Origin: a virus
DNA: 36,858 nt
IMG/VR virus record: IMGVR_UViG_3300015171_000016
Location: 1-36,858 of that record
Strand: one strand, 5' to 3'
The notes under the pieces: model-generated
The model's database searches: none
What the model was told of the DNA's origin: nothing
Seen by the model: only the letters and a program-made list of their open reading frames with translations
Program-made: the position numbers and the translations under genes
In this document: positions 12,751 through 20,132 of the stretch, piece by piece
How positions within the stretch are numbered: the first letter of the stretch is position 1
How the letters are laid out: the number at the start of each line of letters is the position of its first letter

Positions 12751-12761
12751 GCGCGAAGCGC
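12751..12761. repeat. GCGC-GAA-GCGC minihairpin
   Basis: Perfect four-base stem closed by a GAA triloop; the core GCGAAGC (12753-12759) is the known exceptionally stable DNA minihairpin, also present at the phiX174 origin. Embedded in a GC-rich patch in the gene-free region. Confidence 0.7.
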
Positions 12762-12812
12762 GCGAGCGACCCGACAATGCCGATATAATCCACTTAATGC
12801 GGTCAATGACAA

Positions 12813-12850
12813 GGTTACTGAGCGGTAAAGTACCAAAGAGCTTTGTAACC
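12813..12850. repeat. nested inverted repeats, three-way-junction-like
   Basis: GGTTAC (12813-12818) pairs perfectly with GTAACC (12845-12850). Between them lie two smaller hairpins, GGTA-AAG-TACC (12824-12834) and AAAG-AG-CTTT (12835-12844). Together they could fold as a three-way junction or cruciform in DNA or RNA. Confidence 0.6.
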
Positions 12851-12867
12851 AATCGCAAAAGACGATT
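12851..12867. repeat. AATCG/CGATT hairpin
   Basis: AATCG (12851-12855) and CGATT (12863-12867) with a seven-base A-rich loop, directly abutting the nested inverted repeat and followed by AT-rich sequence. Confidence 0.5.
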
Positions 12868-12914
12868 AAAACGTATATAACAAAGCAATATAAGTCGTTT
12901 ATTCTTATAATCAC

Positions 12915-12943
12915 TTGGTAACAAGCAAACAAACGAATATAAC
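12915..12943 (+). promoter_or_regulatory. rightward sigma70-type promoter
   Basis: TTGGTA (12915-12920; 4/6), a 17-base spacer and TATAAC (12938-12943; 5/6), about 50 bases before the first rightward gene in AT-rich DNA. Likely start of the right-arm transcript. Confidence 0.6.
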
Positions 12944-12994
12944 GCATAATTTCAAATAATAGTCACAAACTTTTCTTTCTAAGGAGAAAATCCA

Positions 12995-13243
12995 ATGAGC
13001 GAACAATCCGATATCGAACTCAGCCGTAAACTCAAAGAACTTGACGACGCCGCTAGAGTTGTCACCAACGGCCTTAATTGGCTTGCAGACGTTGAAGTTA
13101 AGGTGGCCTACATCCAACCCATTAGTGAATTCATTGGCTTCCTGAACGGCGTCAAAGGCAACATTGAACAGCAACGTAAGGCGCTTGATAGCGTGATGCC
13201 TAAGACAGAAGCGAAACCTATTGAGACTGAAGTACTCGCGTAA
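12995..13243 (+). CDS. hypothetical helical protein, first gene of the right arm
   Basis: 82 residues, with AAGGAGAAAATCC before the ATG. Helical: ELSRKLKELDDAARVVTNGLNWL, then EFIGFLNGVKGNIEQQRKALDSV, with a Lys/Glu/Pro tail. Not recognised. Its stop overlaps the next ATG by one base. Location behind the rightward promoter suggests early-rightward expression. Confidence 0.7.
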   Translation: MSEQSDIELSRKLKELDDAARVVTNGLNWLADVEVKVAYIQPISEFIGFLNGVKGNIEQQRKALDSVMPKTEAKPIETEVLA

Positions 13244-13530
13244 TGGCCTACGCCGATTTAGATAAACGCCGAGCGAAGAACAAACGAGTGCGCGATCATG
13301 GAAACGCCATACGTCGGGAGTTTCTAGCGCGGACCAAGGCCACAACGCCTTGCACTGACTGTAAGTTGTTTTATCCGGCGTACGTTATGGACTTCGACCA
13401 CCTACGAGACAAGATCAAATCAGTGTCCCGCTGCTACTCGCTAACGAGCATGAAAGCGGAGATGGATAAGTGCGAGCTTGTTTGTTCAAACTGTCATCGT
13501 ATCAGGACGTTTAAGCGGCGCGGCCTGTAG
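13243..13530 (+). CDS. HNH-type nuclease-like zinc protein
   Basis: 95 residues. A basic N-terminus is followed by a beta-beta-alpha-metal pattern: CTDCKLFYPAYVMDFDHLRDK (first zinc pair and the DxDH catalytic turn) and MDKCELVCSNCHRIRTFKR (second zinc pair, His-containing helix). Phage HNH proteins next to the terminase genes often help the large subunit cut DNA during packaging; that role is inferred here. Alternatively it is a homing-type nicking enzyme, though its small size argues against this. Confidence 0.8.
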   Translation: MAYADLDKRRAKNKRVRDHGNAIRREFLARTKATTPCTDCKLFYPAYVMDFDHLRDKIKSVSRCYSLTSMKAEMDKCELVCSNCHRIRTFKRRGL

Positions 13531-13638
13531 GATTTGACCCGTACGGCCCCAGTGGGTACGTTCCCTAAGGGGTAGGAGAAAAACCCCAGTATTGCCCCAC
13601 ACACACGAGCTATTTTCCTGATTCTCAGGAGTTTCCGT
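13531..13638 (+). other. 108-base untranslated gap with two hairpins
   Basis: CGTAC (13540-13544) can pair with GTACG (13556-13560), and GGGGT (13569-13573) with ACCCC (13583-13587); the second loop holds an SD-like AGGAGAA with no start codon after it. No T-run follows, so this may be an RNA-processing or attenuation element. Confidence 0.4.
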
Positions 13639-13722
13639 ATGATCGACGACCCAGGATTGGTACTGATGGCTTTGGCCCTTATAGCCTTGGTGTTGCTCGG
13701 ATTGGACGCAAATCGTAAATAA
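13639..13722 (+). CDS. 27-residue membrane peptide
   Basis: ATG 13639 after CAGGAGTTTCCGT. The product MIDDPGLVLMALALIALVLL plus a short tail (GLDANRK) is one membrane segment with an acidic N-terminus. Function unknown. The next gene is also membrane-anchored, so the pair may act together. Confidence 0.6.
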   Translation: MIDDPGLVLMALALIALVLLGLDANRK

Positions 13723-13740
13723 CGCTCTGAGGAGAGCCAA

Positions 13741-13995
13741 ATGAACATTGAGAGATTCTTACCCCACACCGTTTCAGTCACCCTGCTCGTTCTAGGAGCC
13801 GTCCAGCACAGCGCTGCAATGGCGTATGGCGCCGTTGTCACCCTTGGCCTTGTATTGGCCCGCGAAGCCTGGGATAAGGCGCATGCCGCAAAGCCAGTGT
13901 CTTCCGGCCTTCCAGACGAAGCGAAGAAGAAGATCCAGGACTTGGAAGCCAGAGTGACGACAATCGAGTATGGCATAAAACAACGCGGTTTCTAG
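13741..13995 (+). CDS. small membrane protein with coiled-coil tail
   Basis: 84 residues, TGAGGAGAGCC before the ATG. One or two hydrophobic stretches (VSVTLLVLGAVQHSAAMAYGAVVTLGLVLA) are followed by a soluble coiled coil (PDEAKKKIQDLEARVTTIEYGI). The layout resembles small holin- or spanin-like phage membrane proteins, but no family is recognised. A second holin system is conceivable because the 3-TM holin lies in the left arm. Confidence 0.65.
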   Translation: MNIERFLPHTVSVTLLVLGAVQHSAAMAYGAVVTLGLVLAREAWDKAHAAKPVSSGLPDEAKKKIQDLEARVTTIEYGIKQRGF

Positions 13996-14020
13996 CCGCA
14001 AAACGACCTGAGGAGGCGTT

Positions 14021-14149
14021 ATGAAAATTGAGATCCATGTTATGTCCCCGGATGGGAGTCCCATTGAGCTGTCCCTGGCGGAAGCCAAGGAGCTGTATCT
14101 GACCCTGAAAGATTTGTTTGACCCGAAGCCAGCCGTTGCGGTGAAATAA
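14021..14149 (+). CDS. 42-residue hypothetical protein
   Basis: ATG 14021 after TGAGGAGGCGTT. Product MKIEIHVMSPDGSPIELSL then AEAKELYLTLKDLFDPKP: a strand-turn-strand followed by a helix, a compact small fold. Not recognised. Strong ribosome site. Confidence 0.65.
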   Translation: MKIEIHVMSPDGSPIELSLAEAKELYLTLKDLFDPKPAVAVK

Positions 14150-14152
14150 CCC

Positions 14153-14536
14153 GTGGCAATGACCTTCGGCACCAGCGTTGCCGTCAACAACATTCTGGCT
14201 CTTCGTTCCTTTTACACGTTCCTGTTCAATTACGAGCTCCACGATCATCCGACGTTCGTTGAGCGGTTCCTCCTCCCCCGCCTGAAAGCCTGGGTGTCCG
14301 AGAAGGGATGGGCGAATATGTGCGATCTTTTGCGGGATGCTTCGGTACAGGGCGCCTCGGTGAGCTTAAACGACGTTTCTGGCGATTTCTTCGCCGTGCT
14401 CTATCTGGCACAGAACCCCCATGAACTGGGGAAGATGACGACAGGTAAGGAATTGTTCCTTTTGTTGGCCCAAATGGCCCTTGAATTCGAGAAAGTGCGC
14501 AAACCACGGGAGAGCATCCAGAATGGGCCTCGATAA
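14153..14536 (+). CDS. hypothetical protein upstream of small terminase
   Basis: 127 residues from GTG 14153 (or 125 from ATG 14159; the ribosome site is weak for both). Helical: NILALRSFYTFLFNYELHDHPTFVERF, KAWVSEKGWANMCDLLRDA, LFLLLAQMALEFEKVRKPR. Not recognised. Its end overlaps the small terminase start by 14 bases. Could be a packaging accessory. Confidence 0.65.
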   Translation: MAMTFGTSVAVNNILALRSFYTFLFNYELHDHPTFVERFLLPRLKAWVSEKGWANMCDLLRDASVQGASVSLNDVSGDFFAVLYLAQNPHELGKMTTGKELFLLLAQMALEFEKVRKPRESIQNGPR

Positions 14537-14981
14537 GAAGACGGAAGGCAATCCAGCCATGGTGCCGGGGAAGTCCATGAACCCGCAGGGACGCCCGAAG
14601 GGGAGTCTATCCCGTAAGACTCATCCACAGGTCAAAGAACGCCTGCTCGGCAAATGGCAGACTCATCCGGTGGACAAGCTGGTGGAGATTGCCAACCGCG
14701 TCAGTGCCTCAGACCCGAAGATGGCAGCGGAGATTTGGACCAACCTACTCAAATATTTTGAACCCACGAAGAAACCGGTCGAAACTGCGCCGGTACAGAA
14801 CACCCCCGAGGAGTCCGTTCTAGCGGCCCAGGAAACATTCAAGTTACTTGAGGAGATCGAAAAGAATGGACTCAGCAGCGATACCCAAGGAAGTCAAGGA
14901 ACTGGCGTGGAGACAGGGAAGGCTGATGTACCTCCTCAAGCCAGCCCAGAAGAAGATTTATCAGGGGATCAAGACCAGTAA
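14523..14981 (+). CDS. terminase small subunit candidate
   Basis: 152 residues from ATG 14523 (GGGAGAGCATCCAG upstream; an earlier in-frame TTG lies inside the previous gene). The N-terminus carries NPQGRPKGSLSRKTHP, a basic motif common at the start of phage DUF5681-type and small terminase proteins. A helical core (VKERLLGKWQTHPVDKLVEIANRVSASDPKMAAEIWTNLLKYF) and an acidic, flexible C-terminus follow. Its role would be recognising the packaging site and presenting DNA to the large subunit. The gene overlaps the large terminase. Assignment rests on position and general pattern. Confidence 0.65.
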   Translation: MGLDKKTEGNPAMVPGKSMNPQGRPKGSLSRKTHPQVKERLLGKWQTHPVDKLVEIANRVSASDPKMAAEIWTNLLKYFEPTKKPVETAPVQNTPEESVLAAQETFKLLEEIEKNGLSSDTQGSQGTGVETGKADVPPQASPEEDLSGDQDQ

Positions 14982-16326
14982 CGATCTCGTCTATGTTGTA
15001 AATTGCAGCCGTCGCCTTGGAAAGACGTTCTGCATGGTGGCAATGGCCATCGAAGCTGCCCTTCAAAACATCAATTTTCAGATTCATTTCGGCGCGCCGT
15101 ACCAGAACGCTCTGAAAGACATCCTTCTCCCCATTTTTCGGCAGATTCTCACAGATTGTCCCGTTGATCTTCTTCCACAATGGAAGCAGCTCGAAAGCAA
15201 GTGGGTCTTTAAGAACGGAAGCTACATCAAACTTTGTGGCGCAAACAATGGCCAGTTCGATAACCTCCGCGGAAACAAGTCCGACCTGTTCATCCTCGAC
15301 GAAGCCGCCCAGGTTGACAAACTGGACGAGGTAATTAACAGCGTGGTGCTGCCCCAGCTTCTCAGCAGCAAGAATCCGCACAAACGTTTGATTCTCCCGA
15401 GCACTCCGCCGACCACACCGGACCACCCTTTTAAGAAGTACGCCGAAGACGCGCAGGCTGTAGGCGCCTATTCCCATTTCACCATCTTCGACGGCGATTA
15501 TACTGCCGAAGAGTTGAAACCCTTTATGGCGAAAGCCGGGGGAGCGGAGTCCACGACCTGGAAGCGCGAATATCTGGCGCAATTTGTCGTTGATTCGGCC
15601 CTTCACATTGTCCCGGAGTGGACAGGCCACCCGGAATATGTCGCAGAGGTCAAAAAGGACGATTACTTTCAGTTTTATCAGATCGTCGAAGGACTGGACA
15701 TTGGGTACCGAGATTTTACGGCGTTCATCCTTGGCTATTTTGATTTCCAGAACGGGAAGTTGATAATCGAGCACGAGTACGCGCTGAAAGAGAATGACTT
15801 CACGACGGACCTTCTCGCGAAGAACATCAAGGACCTCGAGAGTGAATACACCGTCATTAATAAAACGCGCATACGCCGTATTTCTGATAACAATAATCTC
15901 AATTTGGTTGCTGATCTTGCCCGTCTTCATAAGTTACCTTTTGCTCCTGTCAGTAAAAACACTGGAAGCGGTACGGACCGCAAGGGCAAAGAGTGGATGG
16001 TTAGTCAGGCACGACAATGGGTGAACGCTGGAAAACTCATTATCCACCCGCGCTGCAAGATGCTTTTAGCGTCATTGGAGTTTGGTATCTGGAAAAGCGG
16101 CCACGCCGAGTTCGCAAGAAGCGAAAAGCTGGGCCATTACGATTTCATAGATGCGCTTGTGTACCTAATTGCGGGTCTGATGCCGTCCGTGCAGAATGTC
16201 AACCCTATTCCTCCTTTGTACAAGATCAATGTTGCCACAACGATGTTTCCGAATAATCAAATTCCCTACGTTCATCCAAACAAGCAAGATGAAGAGATAA
16301 AAAAGATGTTCACTCCGAAATTTTAG
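14866..16326 (+). CDS. terminase large subunit (packaging ATPase and nuclease)
   Basis: 486 residues. ATPase domain: Walker A SRRLGKT (about 48-54), Walker B DLFILDEAAQ, and the coupling STPP motif. RNase H-like nuclease: GLDIGYRDFTAFILG (first Asp), ISDNNN (second) and HYDFIDALVYL (third). It pumps DNA into the capsid and cuts concatemers. ATG 14866 follows GAGGAG and overlaps the small subunit by 116 bases; an alternative ATG at 14926 follows AGGGAAGG and would still leave a complete ATPase. Further upstream starts are unsupported. Confidence 0.94.
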   Translation: MDSAAIPKEVKELAWRQGRLMYLLKPAQKKIYQGIKTSNDLVYVVNCSRRLGKTFCMVAMAIEAALQNINFQIHFGAPYQNALKDILLPIFRQILTDCPVDLLPQWKQLESKWVFKNGSYIKLCGANNGQFDNLRGNKSDLFILDEAAQVDKLDEVINSVVLPQLLSSKNPHKRLILPSTPPTTPDHPFKKYAEDAQAVGAYSHFTIFDGDYTAEELKPFMAKAGGAESTTWKREYLAQFVVDSALHIVPEWTGHPEYVAEVKKDDYFQFYQIVEGLDIGYRDFTAFILGYFDFQNGKLIIEHEYALKENDFTTDLLAKNIKDLESEYTVINKTRIRRISDNNNLNLVADLARLHKLPFAPVSKNTGSGTDRKGKEWMVSQARQWVNAGKLIIHPRCKMLLASLEFGIWKSGHAEFARSEKLGHYDFIDALVYLIAGLMPSVQNVNPIPPLYKINVATTMFPNNQIPYVHPNKQDEEIKKMFTPKF

Positions 16327-16337
16327 AGGATAACCAC

Positions 16338-18569
16338 TTGGAAAAATTTGTTTCTGATATTTATTGGGCCTCCGAACCAGATGTTATAAAGCTCATCGGG
16401 TTTTTGTCCGAAAAAGTAAGCCTGTTTGATCGGCACCTGGATATGTCGGGCCGCTGGCTCACTGCGCGCGACCTGTACTACAATTACTTTCTCGTCAACG
16501 AAACCAACTACACCTTCCCCACATTCGGTGCGGATGGTTTTAAGCGTTTGAACATAAACCATTTCCGGGCCATTCTCAAACACCAACTGTCTCTGGTAAC
16601 AGCACAGCGCGTTTCGCCCGAACCGATTGCCACGAACACAGACTACCGTTCCCAGGCCCAGGTCAATTTCTGCAAGAACATTCTCCGCTATCTCGGCAAA
16701 GAAAAGAAGCTGGATAAACAATTTGAAGCAGCCACAGAGATCGCGATAGTTCTCGGAGCGGCCTATATCTCCCGCGAGTGGGACGCCAGCATCGGCGAGC
16801 CGTACACCCAGGATCAAACCGGTGTGGCGCAACGTAAGGGTGACTTTAAGACCGGCGTGTACAACTGGTTGGATGTTATTTTTGATTTCGCTCAGGGCGG
16901 CTACGACGAGTGCCAATGGAAGATTCTACGTAAATACGTGAATCGCTGGGATCTCATCGCCCGGTTCCCCCAATTTACGGACCAGATCAAAAGCATGTCT
17001 GTGGCCCCCGAAGTAAAGCGGCACCGCCTCGGCCACATCATCAACGAGCAGAACGACGATTTGATTCCGCTATACACATTTTACCACGACAAGAGCGCGT
17101 CTATCCAGGATGGCCGTATGACGTTGTTCTTGGACTCCAATACCTGTTTGTTCGATGGTCCGATCCCCTATAAACGTATTCCCATTTCAAGGATTGCCGC
17201 AGATGACCAAATTGATAGCCCGTTTGCCTATTCGGTTTCAATGGATCTTCTTCCGATACAAAAAGTCTATAACGCTCTTTGTTCTGCTATCTGCACTAAC
17301 CAAGCTGCTTTTGGTGTACAAAATATTCTCATACCTCGCGACGCGGCGATCTCACTGAGCCAACTCACCGAGGGTCTCAACGCCATCTACTACGATTCAG
17401 CCGTCACACAAGGCGCCAAGCCCGAAGCGCTGAACCTTTTGATGAACAAGCAGGAAGTTTTCAACTGGATTGAATATCTCGAAAAGAAGATGGCCCAAAT
17501 TTCAGGTGTGAATGATACCATCCAGGGCAACCCCGAAGCAAATTTGAAGAGCGGCACGGCACTCGCCTTTGTGGCCTCCCAAGCCCTCACCTTTATCAGC
17601 CCTCTCTCCCGTTCCTACAACGGGCTAATCGAAGATACCTGGACCGGTATCATTGACATCTTGAAGCAGTACGCGACGACACCACGCATGATTCTGATCT
17701 CCGGCGTGGCGAACAAAGCCCAAGCGGCTCAGTTCACGTCCAAAGAAATCGAAGACATTGATCGTGTCATCGTCGAGGCCGGTAACCCGCTAACCGATAC
17801 CCTCGCCGGGCGCATCCAAGTGGCCCAGGATATGCTGCAAGCGGGTCTGACGACCAAAGAAGAATACCTGAACGTCTTGATGACGGGCCAACTTGAACCG
17901 GCGTATCAATACGAAAATGGTCAGGTGATGCAGCTCAAAGAAGAAAACGAGCAGCTTCAGAACGGGAAACCGGTCAAAGCCATGTCGACCGACAACCACC
18001 CGCTCCATATTCGCGAACACACCGTCCTTTTGAACTCGCCGGAAGTCCGTGATGACCCCAATCCGAACAACCCGGTCAAACTTTCTGTCACCGCGCACAT
18101 TCTGGAACACATGAACATGTGGAGTCAGATGGACCCGCGCCTCGGCGCCGCTCTGGGCGTTCCACCCCCACCGCCGCCTCCGCAGCCACCAGCACCACCG
18201 GCGCCGCCGTTGCCCAAAGAAAGCATTTCTTTCAAAGACCTCCCGCCAGACGGACAGGTTCAAATGGCCGCTCAGGCTGGAATCAAACTCGGTCAGCCGC
18301 AAGCGCCCGTCGCGCCGCCGATGCCGGTAATGCCGGGACATCCGAATCATCCCAGCAATGCCGGGAAAAAGCAGCCCACCGGACGGGAGAACCCGAACGG
18401 AGCCAAGACGCCAGGCGCCCCCAACATTCCGGGGATGATGCAACAAGGCTCGCAAAATAGTTTACCGGGCGTTAATGCGCCCGTCATGCCGCCGGGTAGC
18501 CCGGCCATGAACCAAGAAGCGAACGCTCGTATGGCCGCAAATCAGCAGATTCCGCAGCTACCCCATTAA
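16338..18569 (+). CDS. portal protein
   Basis: 743 residues, TTG start at 16338 after AGAGGATAACCAC. P22-like/podovirus portal pattern: YYNYFLVNETNY near the N-terminus, IVLGAAYISREWD, and VNDTIQGNPEANLKSGTALA followed by helical barrel sequence (SPLSRSYNGLIEDTWTGIIDIL). The dodecameric ring is the DNA gate at one capsid vertex. From about residue 608 the C-terminus is unusual: a run of prolines with Ala, then ~120 Pro/Gly/Asn/Gln-rich residues with no evident fold. Follows the terminase directly, as usual. Confidence 0.88.
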   Translation: MEKFVSDIYWASEPDVIKLIGFLSEKVSLFDRHLDMSGRWLTARDLYYNYFLVNETNYTFPTFGADGFKRLNINHFRAILKHQLSLVTAQRVSPEPIATNTDYRSQAQVNFCKNILRYLGKEKKLDKQFEAATEIAIVLGAAYISREWDASIGEPYTQDQTGVAQRKGDFKTGVYNWLDVIFDFAQGGYDECQWKILRKYVNRWDLIARFPQFTDQIKSMSVAPEVKRHRLGHIINEQNDDLIPLYTFYHDKSASIQDGRMTLFLDSNTCLFDGPIPYKRIPISRIAADDQIDSPFAYSVSMDLLPIQKVYNALCSAICTNQAAFGVQNILIPRDAAISLSQLTEGLNAIYYDSAVTQGAKPEALNLLMNKQEVFNWIEYLEKKMAQISGVNDTIQGNPEANLKSGTALAFVASQALTFISPLSRSYNGLIEDTWTGIIDILKQYATTPRMILISGVANKAQAAQFTSKEIEDIDRVIVEAGNPLTDTLAGRIQVAQDMLQAGLTTKEEYLNVLMTGQLEPAYQYENGQVMQLKEENEQLQNGKPVKAMSTDNHPLHIREHTVLLNSPEVRDDPNPNNPVKLSVTAHILEHMNMWSQMDPRLGAALGVPPPPPPPQPPAPPAPPLPKESISFKDLPPDGQVQMAAQAGIKLGQPQAPVAPPMPVMPGHPNHPSNAGKKQPTGRENPNGAKTPGAPNIPGMMQQGSQNSLPGVNAPVMPPGSPAMNQEANARMAANQQIPQLPH

Positions 18570-18583
18570 TCAGGAGAAACACA

Positions 18584-18940
18584 ATGTCAGGCAATTTAAT
18601 AACCGGAGAATTCCCGGTAAAGCAATACCGCAACATCAACATGAGTACCACTGGCGCTGTGGTTAAAGCGGCCAAAGCTCAGATTTTCTTCTACGTCTTG
18701 TGCAACAACGCCGCTTCCGCCCGCTTCGTGAAGCTCTACGATCAAGCCACAGCGGCCACTGCCTCCGACACGCCAGTAATGACGATTGAAATTCCCCTTT
18801 CTTCCACCCTTCAATTGGCAGTTCCGCAAGGTATCGAATTTTTGACGGGAATTAGCGTTCGCGCGACGACCCTTGTCGCAGACAACGATAACACGGCTCC
18901 ATCAACGAACGATGTGGTTGTAAATATCGGATATCTTTAA
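18584..18940 (+). CDS. head-decoration-like beta protein
   Basis: 118 residues, CAGGAGAAACAC before the ATG. Single beta-sandwich pattern: AQIFFYVLCNNAASARFVKLYDQATAATASDTPVMTIEIPLSS...GIEFLTGISVRATTLVADNDNTAPSTNDVVVNIGYL. Similar small proteins occur between portal and capsid genes in many environmental phages and are thought to be virion or capsid-surface proteins. The structural role is inferred from pattern and place. Confidence 0.7.
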   Translation: MSGNLITGEFPVKQYRNINMSTTGAVVKAAKAQIFFYVLCNNAASARFVKLYDQATAATASDTPVMTIEIPLSSTLQLAVPQGIEFLTGISVRATTLVADNDNTAPSTNDVVVNIGYL

Positions 18941-18999
18941 TTTCTAGGAAGTACCCCACCTAAGCGGAGAAAAGCCCGCATGGTTAAAGGAGAATAACA

Positions 19000-19929
19000 A
19001 TGGACGTTCCCAATATCCCAGCCGCACCCGCAGTACCAGCAGCGCCCGTCGCAAATGCCGTCCCCGCAACACCCGCAGTAAAGGCCCCCGAGGTAAAGGC
19101 CGGAGCACCGGTTGATGCAAAAGCCGCCAACGCAATCAAAACGACTACGGCTGCCGAAAAAGCCGTCATCCAGAAGATCAAAGTCGGCGACACAGAGTAT
19201 GACGAAACCACTCTGCGGTCCATGATTGAGAAATCGAAAGGCGCAGACAAGAAGTTTTTAGAAGCCGCTCAAGCCCGCAAAGAAGCCATGCGGTTCTTCA
19301 AAATGGCGAAAGAGAATCCCCGAGAGTTCTTGGAAAAGACGGGACACGACCCACGGAAGTTCTCGTACGATGAAGTGGCGAAAGACATACAGGACAAATT
19401 GCGCGATCCGCGCGAAGTGGAACTGGAAAAAGCGCAGGCCCGGCTGAAAGAGTTTGAAGCAAAAGAAACCGCCGATAAAGAACGTGTCCAGCAAGAGAAA
19501 CTGGGCCGTCAAGCGAAGGCGCTCGAAGAGCGTATGCACTCGCAAGCGATCCAAGCCTTGGAAGCCCATCCGGCGTTGCCGAAAAACGGCTTCACCGTGG
19601 CGAAGATGGCGAAGTACTTGGAAGTCGTGCAGCAAAAGACCGGCGAACTTCTTACCTTTGAAGACGTGGCCGGTGTCATCGAATCCGATATTCGCAGCGA
19701 AGTGAAAGGCATGGTTAGTGGCGCCACTGCGGAACAGTTGATCGAGTTGATCGGCGAGCAAGGCGCAGAAGCCATCCGTCAGTATTATCTCAACAAGCTG
19801 AAAGACCCATTGAAAGGTGGAACCGGAGCCGCAACGTCCGAGTCCTCCAAATCAAAACCAAAATACAACGGCTCAAAAGACTTCTGGAAGACAATTGATC
19901 GTGCCGCCAAAGCTGAGCGGGGTGAATAA
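19000..19929 (+). CDS. scaffolding protein candidate
   Basis: 309 residues. A Pro/Ala/Val-rich flexible N-terminus (about 1-50) precedes long charged coiled coils (EAAQARKEAMRFFKMAKENPREFLEKTGHDPRKFSYDEV, ELEKAQARLKEFEAKETADKERVQQEKLGRQ). The C-terminus is basic (SKSKPKYNGSKDFWKTIDRA), where scaffolds usually contact capsid protein. Composition, length and position between portal and major capsid gene all fit a scaffold that guides procapsid assembly. AAAGGAGAATAAC precedes the ATG. Confidence 0.72.
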   Translation: MDVPNIPAAPAVPAAPVANAVPATPAVKAPEVKAGAPVDAKAANAIKTTTAAEKAVIQKIKVGDTEYDETTLRSMIEKSKGADKKFLEAAQARKEAMRFFKMAKENPREFLEKTGHDPRKFSYDEVAKDIQDKLRDPREVELEKAQARLKEFEAKETADKERVQQEKLGRQAKALEERMHSQAIQALEAHPALPKNGFTVAKMAKYLEVVQQKTGELLTFEDVAGVIESDIRSEVKGMVSGATAEQLIELIGEQGAEAIRQYYLNKLKDPLKGGTGAATSESSKSKPKYNGSKDFWKTIDRAAKAERGE

Positions 19930-19931
19930 CC

Positions 19932-20132
19932 GTGAGTGAAATCAAAGGTTTCAAACCCGTAGGCGTCACACGAGAAGCGTATTATATGCGCCCTAAAGAT
20001 GGTGGTTTCCAGTTGATGAAGTTGACAATCGAAGACGACATGGTTCTTCTCGACGAGAAAGTTAGCGATCCAGATGCGTGGAATCAGGTGATGAGCGAAC
20101 TTGAGTACGAGATGAGCAAAAAGTTTCAATAA
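19932..20132 (+). CDS. small hypothetical protein
   Basis: 66 residues, GTG start at 19932 after GGGGTGAATAACC. Product MSEIKGFKPVGVTREAYYMRPKDGGFQLMKLTIEDDM... with an acidic helix at the end. Not recognised. It is coupled to the scaffold gene and so is probably part of the head module. Confidence 0.6.
   Translation: MSEIKGFKPVGVTREAYYMRPKDGGFQLMKLTIEDDMVLLDEKVSDPDAWNQVMSELEYEMSKKFQ

Larger units (their letters stand above)
12648..12914. other. gene-free divergent region, candidate replication origin or control hub
   Basis: No supported gene lies between 12648 and 12994. The region changes from GC-rich (12690-12780) to AT-rich (12850-12994) and contains several inverted repeats: a GCGC-GAA-GCGC minihairpin, a nested GGTTAC...GTAACC structure and an AATCG...CGATT hairpin. 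It sits where transcription of the two arms diverges, the usual place for a phage origin. A TATAAT at 12784-12789 has no convincing -35 partner. Origin function is inferred. Confidence 0.45.

Noticed and set aside
12784-12789. Perfect TATAAT as a promoter
   Set aside because: No -35 box within 16-18 bases and no TGn extension; the TTGGTA/TATAAC pair at 12915-12943 explains rightward transcription better.
12911-13345. Minus-strand frame of 144 codons covering the rightward promoter
   Set aside because: Would be antisense to two coupled rightward genes with ribosome sites and crosses the promoter; not credible.
14872-15930. Long minus-strand frame of 352 codons
   Set aside because: Antisense to the terminase large subunit, whose Walker and nuclease motifs are intact; no ribosome site and no recognisable domain.
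17790-18455. Minus-strand frame of 221 codons
   Set aside because: Antisense to the portal gene, rich in Arg/Leu as expected for the reverse strand of GC-rich coding DNA.
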